Source of the DNA: Setaria digitata
Lineage: Eukaryota > Nematoda > Chromadorea > Rhabditida > Setariidae
Length of the DNA: 64,000 bases
Reading direction: 5' to 3'
Assembly: GCA_003640385.1 (NCBI GenBank)
Contig: RCAB01000029.1
Location: forward strand, 226,864-290,863
A model generated the notes under the pieces. The model searched no databases. It worked only from the letters and a program-made list of their open reading frames with translations, and was not told where the DNA came from. The translations under genes and the position numbers were made by a program. This document shows positions 12,501-23,822 of the stretch, one piece after another. The stretch's first letter is position 1. Each line of letters begins with the position of its first letter.

Positions 12501-13457
12501 GATCAATTAAAAAAGTCCTGAAAAGAGATATCCGTACTTCATGATCCTTAATTTTGCCAAGTTCCATCCTTCCTCGACCCATATGGCAAAGTTTGGCAAC
12601 TTGAACAACGCCACCGGCAGGAACGTCGATTGCTAGTGCGATCATCTTTGGGTTCGCAGCCACTGCCAACCCATGTCCCGGCCCTGTGTCGTACCATTCA
12701 CTGCGCCGTACACTTTTTGAATAAATGTGACGAAATCGTGAATATTTTAACTTCGATAAAGCTTCTGAAATTTGCTGCGAATCACTTTCTTCCCCTGGAG
12801 AAAACAAAAGTATAAAAAGGAGCATCATTTTCAATCACCCTTTTGCCCCTCACAAAAAATAAGAAAGTAATATAACAAGGAATTCGTGAATACATCACCT
12901 CAGAGCCTCCACCGTAAGGTTACAACTGGAATGAAATTTAACCTGTCATTTACGATATTTGCTATCAGCATTGTCAAATTACCAAAAATAAAAATAAAAA
13001 ATAAAGAGAGAGGGAGAGAAAGTTTCGTTAAAAGGATAAAGCAAAGTCAAATGAAGAATTCAATAAAAAAAATCTACTGAAAAAGTAATCCCATCTGTTT
13101 AAATACATTACAACCGACTGATAAATCTTGCACTGTCGAGTTAAATCGCATACAGAAACAGTCATAACTATTGAAGCGAGAAATGAAAACTGTAGACAAG
13201 CCAATAAAGAAGCTATAGGCTGAAGTTGATGGATAAAATGAAAGAAAAGTTGTAGCTGACAGGTAAACCTGCAGAATTACCATTAGGAAAAGATATACTT
13301 TTTGGTACCCATCATCTAGAACTAAAAAATATTAATTAGAGCAATTTATCGAAAGTTTCTGTGTAAGTTCAAAGTTCACGGAATGCTTAAAACTTAATTT
13401 TGAACGTGTAGATAATAAAATTTGCAATTAAAGCCCACAATAATACTCACCGGACAT
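6536..13457 (-). CDS. cor-1: Coronin, actin-binding WD40 protein (COR-1 type)
   Basis: Coronins bind F-actin and regulate Arp2/3 and cofilin at the cell cortex (family knowledge). Exons on the minus strand: 13451-13457, 12538-12794, 12177-12286, about 11621/11638-11797, about 11526-11593, 10993-11317, 10659-10868, 9912-10139, 9049-9170, 8638-8840, 8252-8438, 7855-7972, 6536-6649; roughly 700 residues. The start ATGTCCG is split by an intron (M-S-G). The coronin signature SRFRHIYSKSV follows about 20 residues in. WD40 repeats include GSHDTTVRIW and DGRIVLWN, and the conserved late segments DNDLSLLYIAGK, LLPKRGLNVLQCEIMRIF and DLYPATRSP match family positions. A variable Ser/Asn/Glu-rich linker follows, then a coiled coil (LREMERELRKC... 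to ...LQTQLQQL). A single propeller plus coiled coil points to a COR-1 type rather than a POD-1/coronin-7 type. Junctions of exons 4-6 are not resolved. A non-coding 5' exon lies at about 13458-13540. Confidence 0.88.
7837..7854 (-). other. Alternative coronin 3' end by intron retention
   Basis: If the donor after 7855 is not used, the frame runs on for five more codons (VEIIL) to a TAA at 7837-7839. A candidate AATAAA signal lies about 160 nt further on (7674-7679, minus strand). This would give a coronin with a shorter coiled coil. Confidence 0.45.
10494..10527. repeat. 17-bp tandem duplication
   Basis: GTTAACTTATTTAGTAC occurs twice in direct tandem inside a coronin intron. Confidence 0.85.
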
Positions 13458-16313
13458 AATTGTGTAAAGTACTTTTTTGTAAAACGCCACCAATGTTAGT
13501 CGAAATCGCCCATGGCGGGAAAGTAAACAGTAAACATCGCTGAAATGAAAAATTATGGAAAGGTGCAATTTTTTTTCCTTATTTTTTTTTTTTGAATTTA
13601 AGAAACTGTCGTACAGGAAAAATTTCATACAAACAGAAAAACAGCAAGACATGAAATGGAACCAAAGTGGCAGTGTACTACTAGTTTTAACGGTGAGCTG
13701 ACGCACCGTGATATTTTAATTTCAGTGCAATATAGTGGACGTGTCTAGAATTTAATGAAGAGTCAAACGATAAAATTGCTCATTTTTACTACAATTATGA
13801 TAAGTGCCCATGAAAAAAAAAAAGGATAATAATACATTAATTCATATCATGTAATACAGTTTAGTAAACTATAAAAGGTGAAGAATAATGTTGAAAACAG
13901 TCACTTTATAGTACATCTACGAAACGGCTGGAAAATTATGTTTTGTCCAGTTTAATTTAAGAATCTTCATGTTCATAAATAACACCTCCATTCAATCCTT
14001 CTATAATTTGAGATATACTAGGCAAAAAGAATAGTTGTAGTTCTTCGGGATAAAAAAGGCCTTAACATATCCTCAATCTTTCAAAGCCTTGAGCATTTTT
14101 TACCATTCTTTGAGATTTCGACGCAAACTCCTATCTATTTTTAAACTGACTGCTACAAACAAGTATACAAAATGCGCACATGTTTCTTCTTTTTTAAATA
14201 ACTTAAATTTTATTCAGATCTCGATTTTACGCTAATACTCAAATTCATAATTAAGATGATAATGGAAAGGTAATATAACATTCGCTTACCTAAGCGAGAA
14301 AAAAGAAAAAAACACATTTCACCATCCTTTAACAGAGTCAATAAAGAATGAAGTTTGATGCGAATGAGAAAGTGATAAATCTTAATAAAGCAAACAAACA
14401 AACATTATCAGTGATAAAAGGCCTCCCACAAATATATTGCCAGAATCCTTCTACAAGCGATTGCTCTTTATTTCCCCTTCTTTCTGCACTCACATTTTAA
14501 CTTACACTCGACAGCAATAATCAGGACAGACATTGTAAAACAAAAATAAAGAAGGGAAATTTGTAAAATTAGTACTTTATTTTTAAATTTTTAGGGCAAT
14601 ACATCATAGGTTCTAAAAAAACGATTTGTTCCAAGAAAAAAAAAAAAAAAAAAAGTAAATNATAGAAATTTGACTATTAAGCATTAAGCTAATTCAAATC
14701 CCTATAGCAATCAAAAAAAAACACCACATAATCAAATATCAGACATTTTAAAACACTCAACTGGTCTAGAAAAATGATAAAATGCAGAGATGTAGTAGCA
14801 TCGTCGCACCACCAATCAGCAATCGAAATATAAGAACAATATATTGATGACTGGCTCGTTCACTCTACTGATATGTAGAAATTCTAAGCTCATTTATTAA
14901 AATCTATGCGCGGCTGTTTTCCACTGAATATACTAATCACTTCTAGCATAACACAGATCAGTCGAGTCTAGCTAGTAATTTCAATATGAAAATATTTTAA
15001 AAACTAAATCATCAACGATATTTGTTTAAATTATGTAAATTATTGATTAATTAGTGAACCGAACTGATGATTTCAACAGATAATATATAAAATATATTTA
15101 AAAATTTATTTTAAATATACTGAATCATCTGTAATAGATTCCTCCAGAAGATGACGTAATCTAAACAATCACAGTGCTTTTGAACCATAAGCTATGCGAT
15201 TACATCCACTAACAGAAGACAGAAAGGAATAAGTATTACTCAAAAAAAAGAATTGTTTTGATACAATACAAAAGTTGAAATATTTGAACGTAGAGTAACT
15301 TCAATCCTTTTCACAAAATTAAACATTTCATAGATTTCCAACATTGGCTGAAAAAAATAAATAAAAAAAAAAACAAGATGTAGTTTTAATCCTACCTTGG
15401 AACGATAAAAATTGCAAACGGCAATCATATTTAAATAGGATTCTATTATTAATGAAAAATGAAATCTTCATAAAAAAGAAAAAAATAACTAAGGAGGAGT
15501 AATTGGTAAATTATTTTTAAAATCACCGTCAGTTTTCCGGAAAAACAAGAGAAGCTTGTCTGCAGATCATGAAAAGAAATATGTGAATAGAATGATAAAA
15601 GATAAGGAAAGAGTCATTCATGTAAGATCAATAAGTGTGAATGATTTAATAAATCATCGGATGTGATAAATGTGAAGATAAAGGGAATCTTTTCTAAATA
15701 ACGAACTAGCAGAAATGGTAAACAGCAAATGATATAAACAGATCACTTCCTTTTATGAAACAATATTTATCAAAATGATCAGAGAGCGAAGATATCAGAT
15801 CAATCAGCACCACTTCACCATTTATTCAAATGTTTGTCTTTTGTAGATAGAACAAAAAAAACACAGGATTCAGTCTTGCTGAGTGAATTTTTCACTAGAT
15901 TAGTAAATTTGTCAGGTTTATCTTCGAAACTCGACTTTATATGCACCTTAAGAGGTCAAAAGAATGACTGCATAAAAAACCAACAAAGGTCAACAAGAAC
16001 GCGAAATTTGACAAATCCAAATAAATTATTAAAAAAAAAGAAAAAGAAAAACAGACTGAATTTCAGCAAAGTGCATTGTCATTAAATTACAAACAAAAAA
16101 AAAAAAAAAAAAAAAAGGAAAGGAAGAAAGAAACCCGATCATAAATATCATAAAATAAGCAATATTTAAAGCTTTCGTAAATTAACCAAATAGTGGTGCA
16201 CTGCATAACACACTGTACAGCTTTTATCAACTTCTTGCTTATGCTAAATCATATTTTCAAGCAATAATAAATATTAATTAATTTTTTTAAATTACCTATA
16301 TATATATATATAT

Positions 16314-16565
16314 GCTATCGAATTTGTTGCTTGAACGAAAGATAACTAGTATGCTATTTTAGAATAACTAATAATAATACAAATAAATATTAGTAAATAT
16401 ATANGTTATCGAATTTGTTGCTTGAACGAAAGATAACTAATATGCTATTTTAGAATAACTAATAATAATACAAATAAATATTAGTAAATATATANGCTAT
16501 CGAATTTGTTGCTTGAACGAAAGATAACTAATAATAATACAAATAAATATTAGTAAATATATATA
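16314..16565. repeat. ~90-bp segment in three copies separated by two Ns
   Basis: Copies at 16314-16403, 16405-16494 and 16496-16565 share GAATTTGTTGCTTGAACGAA. They are separated by single Ns at 16404 and 16495. They differ by single bases (CTAGTATG versus CTAATATG), and the third copy lacks the middle part. Unmerged overlapping contigs are more likely than a true array. Confidence 0.8.
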
Positions 16566-19500
16566 ACTAATAATAATACAGTAATATAATATAATTAATG
16601 ATAATAATACAGATAGATAATTAATACACTAATCTGCTTTTTTTTTTTTGCTTATTAAGCCTAATATAGCAAATCAATAAGGCAATTTAACAGATTTATA
16701 TTAAATTTTAGCCAGCTAGTATGCAAGTAGAACGAAAAATGGTTGCGGCTTTATCAGAATCGTTGGAATATTGACAAATGTGGCAGGAATCCGAGAAGAG
16801 GACGAATGAATAGCTCATTTTTTTTTTGCTGCAGAATAGAGGAAGTGTTCGTTCGGTGACCGAACTAACTTTAGTCTCTTCCCTTTCTTTCCATCCATTT
16901 CATTTCTCCTGGAATTAAAAGACTTCTTTCATCGAGAATCGCTCACACTTCTCTTCTTCTCCAAATCATTCTTACATTGCTTAAAATTTTCCACAAGTTA
17001 TTTTTATTGCTTAAAAAAGAATGAGAAATATTTGTTTTTAAACTTTTTCTTTCCATTTGGAGGCCAATAGATTTCTAAATAAATACTGGACGAAAAGATA
17101 CTGCAAATATTTTCACATTACTAGAATTGAACAAGCTGAACTGATGTTAGATTTTATAAACTGTGAAAAGGATATATTTTCTCATTGTTAGAATTGAAAA
17201 AGGAAGTACCATTTTGTACGGTCACGAACTGATCATTAGCTTAAACCTCTAACTGAATTTCTACATAGAAATATGGTAGTTTCCGAAATAAAGTGTTTTT
17301 TTTTTCGTGGTTAAACTTTTATTAAATTATTAAAGGAAATTTGAAGCAGAAAAGAGAGAATTTCTCGCCAGAAATTGTATTTTACGGTGCACTTCCTTAA
17401 TCATTCTCACTTTACGAGTTAAGCGATTAAGGAGCACTTTTGTTGCTATCTGTGATGGAAACTATATAATTAATTTGTTAAATTAAATAAACTAAAAATC
17501 TTGTATTCTTCAATTTTCAAATTTTTTCGTTAATTTTCCAGCAACCGTTTTAGCGATATTTTTCTTTTAGTCATGCTCCAGTGAAATGACGAAAATGTCC
17601 CACCGAAAAGAACTGTTACGATAATACAAAACAATAATTATTCACGAAAAACCAATCCTTAAACCAGGCCGAAACTTTCAACGAAAATTTGAAAAGTCAT
17701 GAATGAAGATAAAATGACATCACTTTTATGCAATTTTTTTCCCTGGTCAAATTCATGCATGTTCATAAATTCCCAGTTGAATGAAAATTTTTACAAGCTC
17801 TAAACTGTAGCGATTTTCACGACATTTAAAATTATGTTAAATTTGAAGATGAGCTTAGTGACCATCAGTTTTTGGACTTGACATATTTGATGAGAAATGA
17901 TCGTTACCATAAATGAATCGCCAAGCTTAATCCTCGAAAAATTACATGTTATATTTGAGGGAAATTACAGACATGGTGTGTAATCAGAGAAAAAGCAATA
18001 CCAATGAGATATTTTAGGAGGAAATATAAAATGAAATAAACAGTCCCATTTCACGCATTAATGCTGTCTAAAACAATGCCGTTAAGAAGGGAAATTTCAT
18101 GCAATAATAACAATAATACACCATCATACCTCATAAGTGGCTCACAAGTAAAGCTTTTCTAACAGGGAAATCGATGCCTAAACACTCAACTGAAGCAGAT
18201 ATACCCACACAGACATATACACATCGCATATATCTTTACTCCAATGTCTGGACGTGTTTAATTCCATTATTGTTGCATTTGTGTGCCTTTCAGTCTATTT
18301 GTCCGTCCAGGAAGCAAAGGACATTAAGCCTAAGCCATATCTCTGGCAAAAAATCGTTACGCTATCATTAGTATCCTCTGAATTTACTTGGGGAAGGCAC
18401 TTTTAAAGCTTCGGGAAGTACCATTTTTACCAACCTGCAATCTGTTCTGACGGAACGGAGAAGGGTATCACACAGAATTAGCGAAATAATAAAAAACAGT
18501 ATAGTAGGTTAGAGTGTAAGAAAGTGAGTTTGGATCCCGATTCATCGTTGTCAGTGGAAAGCCTGCAGTAGTCAAATGCCTAATTAACTAAGTACACAAC
18601 CAATAGAACTGGTGGTAACAACAGTAATAAAGCCGCTACTGCTACATGTTATTCGTGATAACTGAGACTATGCACATATATATATCTGAAGTGGTGAACC
18701 CGAGATGTGCCTGGGAATGGCTATTGTGTCTGCAAAGTTTTGTTTTGAAAAACTAGACAAAAGTATCATACTCTTATAAGCAAACGATGCACACTGCACC
18801 GTTTTTTTCATTACCAATAAAGCATTTTCTAAGTAAAGTGCAAGGATTCAGAGAATGAACAAGTGAACGAAACTAAGGAAATAATATAATTGGCAGGTAC
18901 GAACTTTCACATTTACACATCAGCACAACACACTAAAGGAAGGTACAGATAAAGAGAGAAATGGAATAAAACGTCAGAAAATCAAAAGTTTTATCGGTTT
19001 GTAAGATAGAAGCATCGACTGGTGGAAGAAAAAAAGTTGATTAATCAAAACAAAGTTGCAGGAAAATGACAAAACGGACGAAGACAGGTTAAAAAAGACT
19101 CTGTGAAAATTTATCAAGAGTAGAAGGACTTACACCAGTGCAAAAAGAAGTGAGAAGACGGCTAGGTAAATAAAAATACACATGGGACTGAAGAATATTG
19201 TCAACAGAAAAATTGAAACTTATTGCCACTGCCAGCAACAACGAGACAAAGGAATCAAGTCGTTTAAAATCCGTGTTGCCCCCTTGCTCATGATAAAATA
19301 ACACAACTATGACAACAAAAATGCAGCAAAAGAGGGTGTAATGAAACGGAAGAAAAGATTCGACTGAATTCTATGGTTAATGGTGAAAAAAAAAAAAAAA
19401 AGAAATAGAAGAAAACATTAATCACAGATAGAAAGCAGAACCAAAATTATGACAGAAGCCAACGTATGCTACAATAAACGAAGTCATAAAAAAAGAGATG

Positions 19501-20786
19501 TAGGTGAACAACAAATAGGTTCAATAAAAAGCTCCGAAAAATAACTGCAATTTTACAAACTCTAAAAGCTCAACAAATCCGACTATATATGTCAAAACTC
19601 CCATACATATATGCAAAACGAAAAAATTCACAAGTGATTTCTTTTTTTTTTTGATTGTGAACGATAACAGTAAGGACATGAAGATCAATAATTAAAAGTG
19701 AAAACTTGTTAAATTATATTTCAAGATTCTAACAAGATAACTGTAAACGCAGTGTAAGATAGGAATTAATTATGGAATTAATAAAAGAAAAAGGAAAAAA
19801 ACTCACACACAGTGGAGGGAACAAGGTGCAGATTTGTAGCACTGACAGAATAAAGAACTGAAGAGCTCTTCTGGAAGTTGGAAATGTCCTAGAAAAATAT
19901 CATCCTAGCCAAAAACTTTCTAATAATGTTTCAAAACATCAGTTCAACACAAAAAACTGCTTTTACAACCTGAAGTCTGCTGTGATGATTGATGATCAAG
20001 TATTAAACAGAAAGACCTAATTTCGTTCAAAATAAAACAGAAAGAAATTTTTAAAATGTCGGTGTCCTAAATGAAATTTTGATTTCAAGATCTGAATAAA
20101 CATGTTCTCACCGAAATAATAATCTTTCATCTAAATGGGCTATATTAATACATATGAGTAATGAAGCACAGAACCAAGTTTTTCCTTACTGACCGCTAGA
20201 TCTGTTCATTTAAGCAATCAATCATGCACTAACAAGGGAATGTTCCTTATGTTTCTCTTTTTAAATTTAAATTTAAAATTCTGGGATGGGTTGACTTGCG
20301 CATATTGCATTAAATCTTAAAACACAAATGAAACGGGAAAATCTAGGACGAAATTAAACAATCCAATACACTAGAATTTGAATTTGATTATTTAAAAAAA
20401 AAAAAAAAAATTGAAGGATTCGAAATAAAAAAAGCTGAACCTTGTGTTGCAAATAACTCAAAGTAAGAAACGAAGTGATTTACAATAAGTAAACAAACTG
20501 ATGTCAAATGAGCCGTAGTACAATGAATTGTATTTGCATAAGGTATAAGATTTAACAGCATAACCTCCTTATGTTACCCTTATGTAAAGATTGGCAATCA
20601 AGATGAAATGTTTACTCTTACCTATAAATTTTTGCACCAGGTATCTAACAATGGATTAAATTTGAAAATTCAAAACTCTGAACCAAATAAATGCATCAGT
20701 GAGAAAGATAATTAAGTTAAAAAAATAAGGCCAAACAATATCAGGAAAATCAACATTAAGAAATCAAATAGACGAACATTGACTAA

Positions 20787-20792
20787 TTTATT
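20787..20792 (-). terminator. Polyadenylation signal candidate, 141-aa gene
   Basis: AATAAA on the minus strand about 130 nt after the TGA of the 141-residue gene. The motif is exact; its use is inferred. Confidence 0.45.
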
Positions 20793-20924
20793 ACGTTCAA
20801 TATTTTAATTCAAGATTTCTTAATCTAAACTCAATAACTGAAGTACAAGCTATCAGTGTGATACCAGTAAGCTAATTAGTAAACAAACACATCACGAAGG
20901 CTACATTTCGTCCATATCAAAAAA

Positions 20925-21807
20925 TCAAAAAAGCCGCCTTAGTCCGTGACATTTTCCTGTCCCTTTATGCAAATCATCGAATTCATGTCTCAAGCTTGTT
21001 TCATTTGATTGTTGCGTAGTGGGAGGAAGATTAGCAATGGTAGCATTTGTCGCTTGTCTGTTGTTCTTCAGACGAAAGAAAGGAGTAAATATCTTTTTAT
21101 TTCGACAATTAAACATCTCCTGCAAGGACAAAAGTCAAAGAAGAAAAAAGAACTCAAACTTGTGTTCTGTAGATGAAGCTTTGTTGAGATTCTCATACAA
21201 TTTATAGATATGAAATTTATGTTTATTAGTGTTATTAATGATACCTAGAATGATTGGAGGATACTTTGACAGCTTGCCAAACAAATCACTAGCATGGATC
21301 TTTCATTGCTCATTCGAAACTTAGACAATTTCCCTGTGCTCTTCTCAACGGTGGATCTAGAATGAACTATTAGGTCAAATTACAGCACCAAAATATAGTT
21401 CAAACATCAAAGTAAACTTACCGTAGACCGTTTTTACTACTGCCACCCGCTAAGTTATTTACAATATTCTCGTACTTTTCATCATCACTGACGCAGCACT
21501 ATTCGTTTATTTCCCTACTATCTAATCATGTTTCCTAATTTTCTCAAGTTTCTCTATCCTCCTGTTACTGCTCTCACTGTTCCGTAATAACTAACTAGTC
21601 AGTATGTTTTCACATCGTCCAAGCTCAGATTAGAGTGATTTTAAGTCTACTGAAGCATAAAATTGTGTGTTTCTTCAAGTTGGGGTGCTATTTGATGGCT
21701 GTTTGAGGCTGGAGATGTACTGATGAGACTGGACAAGGTTTTGAGCCTGGAGAAGCTTCGGTCGTTCCCGAGTAAGTGTTTAGGATGTCCTGAAATGACT
21801 GCATCAT
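20925..21807 (-). CDS. Uncharacterised 141-residue protein, four exons
   Basis: Exons on the minus strand are 21721-21807, 21422-21498, 21290-21356 and 20925-21119, with phases 0, 2, 0. They total 426 nt including TGA. Each junction has a usable donor (GTACAT, GTAAGT, GTGATT) and acceptor (AATAG, TTCTAG, TTGCAG). The protein starts MMQSFQDILNTYSG and carries an acidic patch (SDDEKYENIVNN), a Ser/Lys-rich middle (STVEKSTGKLSKF) and a basic segment (NCRNKKIFTPFFRLKNNR). The C-terminus is Asn/Thr/Gln-rich and ends GLRRLF. No signal peptide or membrane helix is evident. It is divergent from nuo-6, with start codons 194 bp apart. I do not recognise a family. Phase agreement over four exons is the main support. 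Confidence 0.68.
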
Positions 21808-22001
21808 TCGGATTTACTTTGCCTGTGGGAATTGTACTTTGATTTCGTCTTGGTAATAAATTCTTACGTTAGAAATGAGAAGCAAACTGATATCTGTTGT
21901 TCCTGTGTTAATGAAACTTTCAAATACATGTTCGCGGCCAATAATTTAAGTGGAAGATTGTATGAGAGATCGAGATGCGATTCTCGCTGGTAAGACTGAA
22001 G
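21808..22001. promoter_or_regulatory. Short divergent promoter region
   Basis: Only 194 bp separate the start codon of the minus-strand 141-residue gene from that of plus-strand nuo-6, so both genes must share or abut regulatory DNA here. An in-frame upstream ATG for nuo-6 at 21975 would shorten the gap to 167 bp. No specific factor site is claimed. Confidence 0.55.
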
Positions 22002-23307
22002 ATGCCAACAAACACGAAACTATGGCAAGATCCGGTACTGGGATACTTCGAAACGCATGGGAAAATGGAATTCATTGCTGGAGAAGACTATGGCATTAGC
22101 GATGAAGAGAAGAAGGTAAGTCAGTTCTAGCTGTTAAAAGTTTTGTCAAAGTTGCGGAAAAGTTTAATTAAGTAGCCAGTGTGAATTTCTTTCAATACGC
22201 TTGATTGGATGGCGTCATAGATTTGAGTCATGACTGTTAAGGATAAGTTTTTGTTTATCTGTGCAGCATTGCCAGACCATATGTTGGAGTGGTTTTCTTT
22301 GTCATTTACTGCAGCAGATTTTATTATTAATCCGTGTTTGCCAAAATCTTCCGGTTTTTCATGTCAAAAGTTTGGTTTGCTGCTAATGTTGACATCCTTG
22401 TAATTACTTTTCTGATTTCAGGCTGTTTTATGGAGATATCGTTTAAAGGAAATTCTGAAGAAAGAATATCTGAGACGAGAATACGACCCACATACCTTTA
22501 AATACAGAGTGAGTTGTTTTTGTGAAGGACTCTAGTGTAGGTTTGCTCTTAGCGCGTGAGATTTCCTTATGCTTCTTTTTGACTAGAAAGCAATAATAAG
22601 AAAGGTGGTGGAGAAGACATGCAAGTCCTTGCTGATTATGATGTTTCCGCATCAAGATCAAGGCTTGGTGTATTGAATGAGTTTTTTTCTGTTCAAATTT
22701 GTGAATTCTTTTCCTACACTAACAGCTTGTATTGCAGGAAGGGGTAGTAATTGATCCAGCCGTGTTCCGTTGGTATTCGGCGAATGCAATGCAATATGAA
22801 TTTTTCCGTTATACTCCACGGTCTGTGTTCCTGTACGCTGGCTCATTTTTCCTTGTATTCTACATCCTGGTCAGAATGATGTTCCAGTTTGAGGTATGTT
22901 TTGGAAATTGATGTGTTTCCACTTTTTTTTTTTTTTTTTTGCTTCTGTTAAAATATAGACAATGCAGTCGGTGGTATGGATAAAGAACGAGAAGGCATGA
23001 CGCCTTTCATAATTTACCTTTTCTTGCGTAGTTGACGATTACTGAATTTTATTAATTTTTGTTCATGAAAAGATCTTTTCTTGCTTTTAATATAAACATG
23101 ATCGTTCTATTCACTGAGACTTCAATCAGGTTTGCTGGATTGGAAATTGAATCCATCAAAATTTCTATCCTAATAAAATTTTCAAAAATTTAGGATCGTA
23201 GCCGTGACATGTGCTTAGATGGCGAATTGTTGTGGTGGGATCGTATGTATAATCGTCATGTGAACACTTGTGGCAATTTCCATTTCAGTCCAACATTTGT
23301 AAATTAG
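22002..23307 (+). CDS. nuo-6: NADH dehydrogenase (complex I) NDUFB4/B15 subunit
   Basis: This is an accessory subunit of the membrane arm of mitochondrial complex I; the C. elegans counterpart is NUO-6. Exons 22002-22115, 22422-22508, 22738-22893 and 23194-23307 (phase 0 throughout) encode 156 residues. NDUFB4 landmarks appear in order: YGISDEEKKAV (compare human YNISPETRRA), LKEILKKEYLRREYDP, then VVIDPAVFRWYSA. A single hydrophobic segment (SVFLYAGSFFLVFYILVRMM) follows, with a charged tail after it (FEDRSRDMCLDGELLWWD). Length is slightly above the human protein (about 129), with the extra at both ends. An in-frame upstream ATG at 21975 could add nine residues; I chose 22002 because it begins the conserved-type N-terminus with no added hydrophobic residues. 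Confidence 0.9.
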
Positions 23308-23497
23308 ATGCCAGTTTTGAGGTCCCAACTCATCCTTTATATATTGTGTATAAATAGATAAATGGTTCCGTATCTGTTCTGATTTCTATTTGTTTATATC
23401 GAGATATATTAAAACCGTGGATGCACCCATAAAGCTTGAAGTGTATTGTACTTGCTGTCAAGACATTTGTATACATAAAATTTGAAACGTCCCAGAG

Positions 23498-23503
23498 AAT
23501 AAA
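23498..23503 (+). terminator. Polyadenylation signal candidate, nuo-6
   Basis: AATAAA, 190 nt after the nuo-6 stop codon, just before a 40-bp tandem duplication. Confidence 0.5.
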
Positions 23504-23505
23504 TT

Positions 23506-23585
23506 TCTAAATTTAAAGCCTAGCAGATGTCGCAGAAAGTTGTTCTCTAAATTTAAAGCCTAGTAGATATCGTAGAAAGTTGTTG
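23506..23585. repeat. 40-bp tandem duplication between nuo-6 and TTC37
   Basis: Units at 23506 and 23546 both begin TCTAAATTTAAAGCCTAG and continue with a few substitutions (GCAGATGTCGC versus TAGATATCGT). This intergenic duplication lies 240-320 bp upstream of the TTC37 start. Confidence 0.85.
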
Positions 23586-23822
23586 GAGCGTCTAGGCGGT
23601 GTTTTTTTTTTTTTTTTTTTTTTCAACCTTGTGACATGAGGTTTCAAGTATTACTAAAATTTGGATACTAATATGTTCGTTTGCTAAATGGTAAGTTGTG
23701 ATGATATTCTGGAGCTGAGAGATACGTATCTAGTAGGATCGATAACGGCTCTCGTTTATCCATCACTATTTGAGTAGACTACTTCAGGTGCTCGTGATTG
23801 CTTCTTTTTATACCTGACAATT

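Larger units (their letters stand above)
13541..20900. other. Spacer without recognisable genes
   Basis: This AT-rich DNA lies upstream of coronin and downstream of the 141-residue gene. No exon with good splice sites and coding-like composition was found. It contains poly-A runs, one N without flanking duplication (14661), a TA microsatellite near 16301-16313 and the triple N-gap duplication at 16.3-16.6 kb. The coronin promoter presumably lies near its left end. Confidence 0.6.

Noticed and set aside
12397..12834. Minus-strand frame of 145 residues as a single gene
   Set aside because: Only 12538-12794 is exon (coronin); the ends run into a splice acceptor and a poly-T intron.
16720..16860. 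Possible small exon near ATGCAAGTAGAACG
   Set aside because: All three frames are open over a similar span, and no phase-matched partner exon was found.
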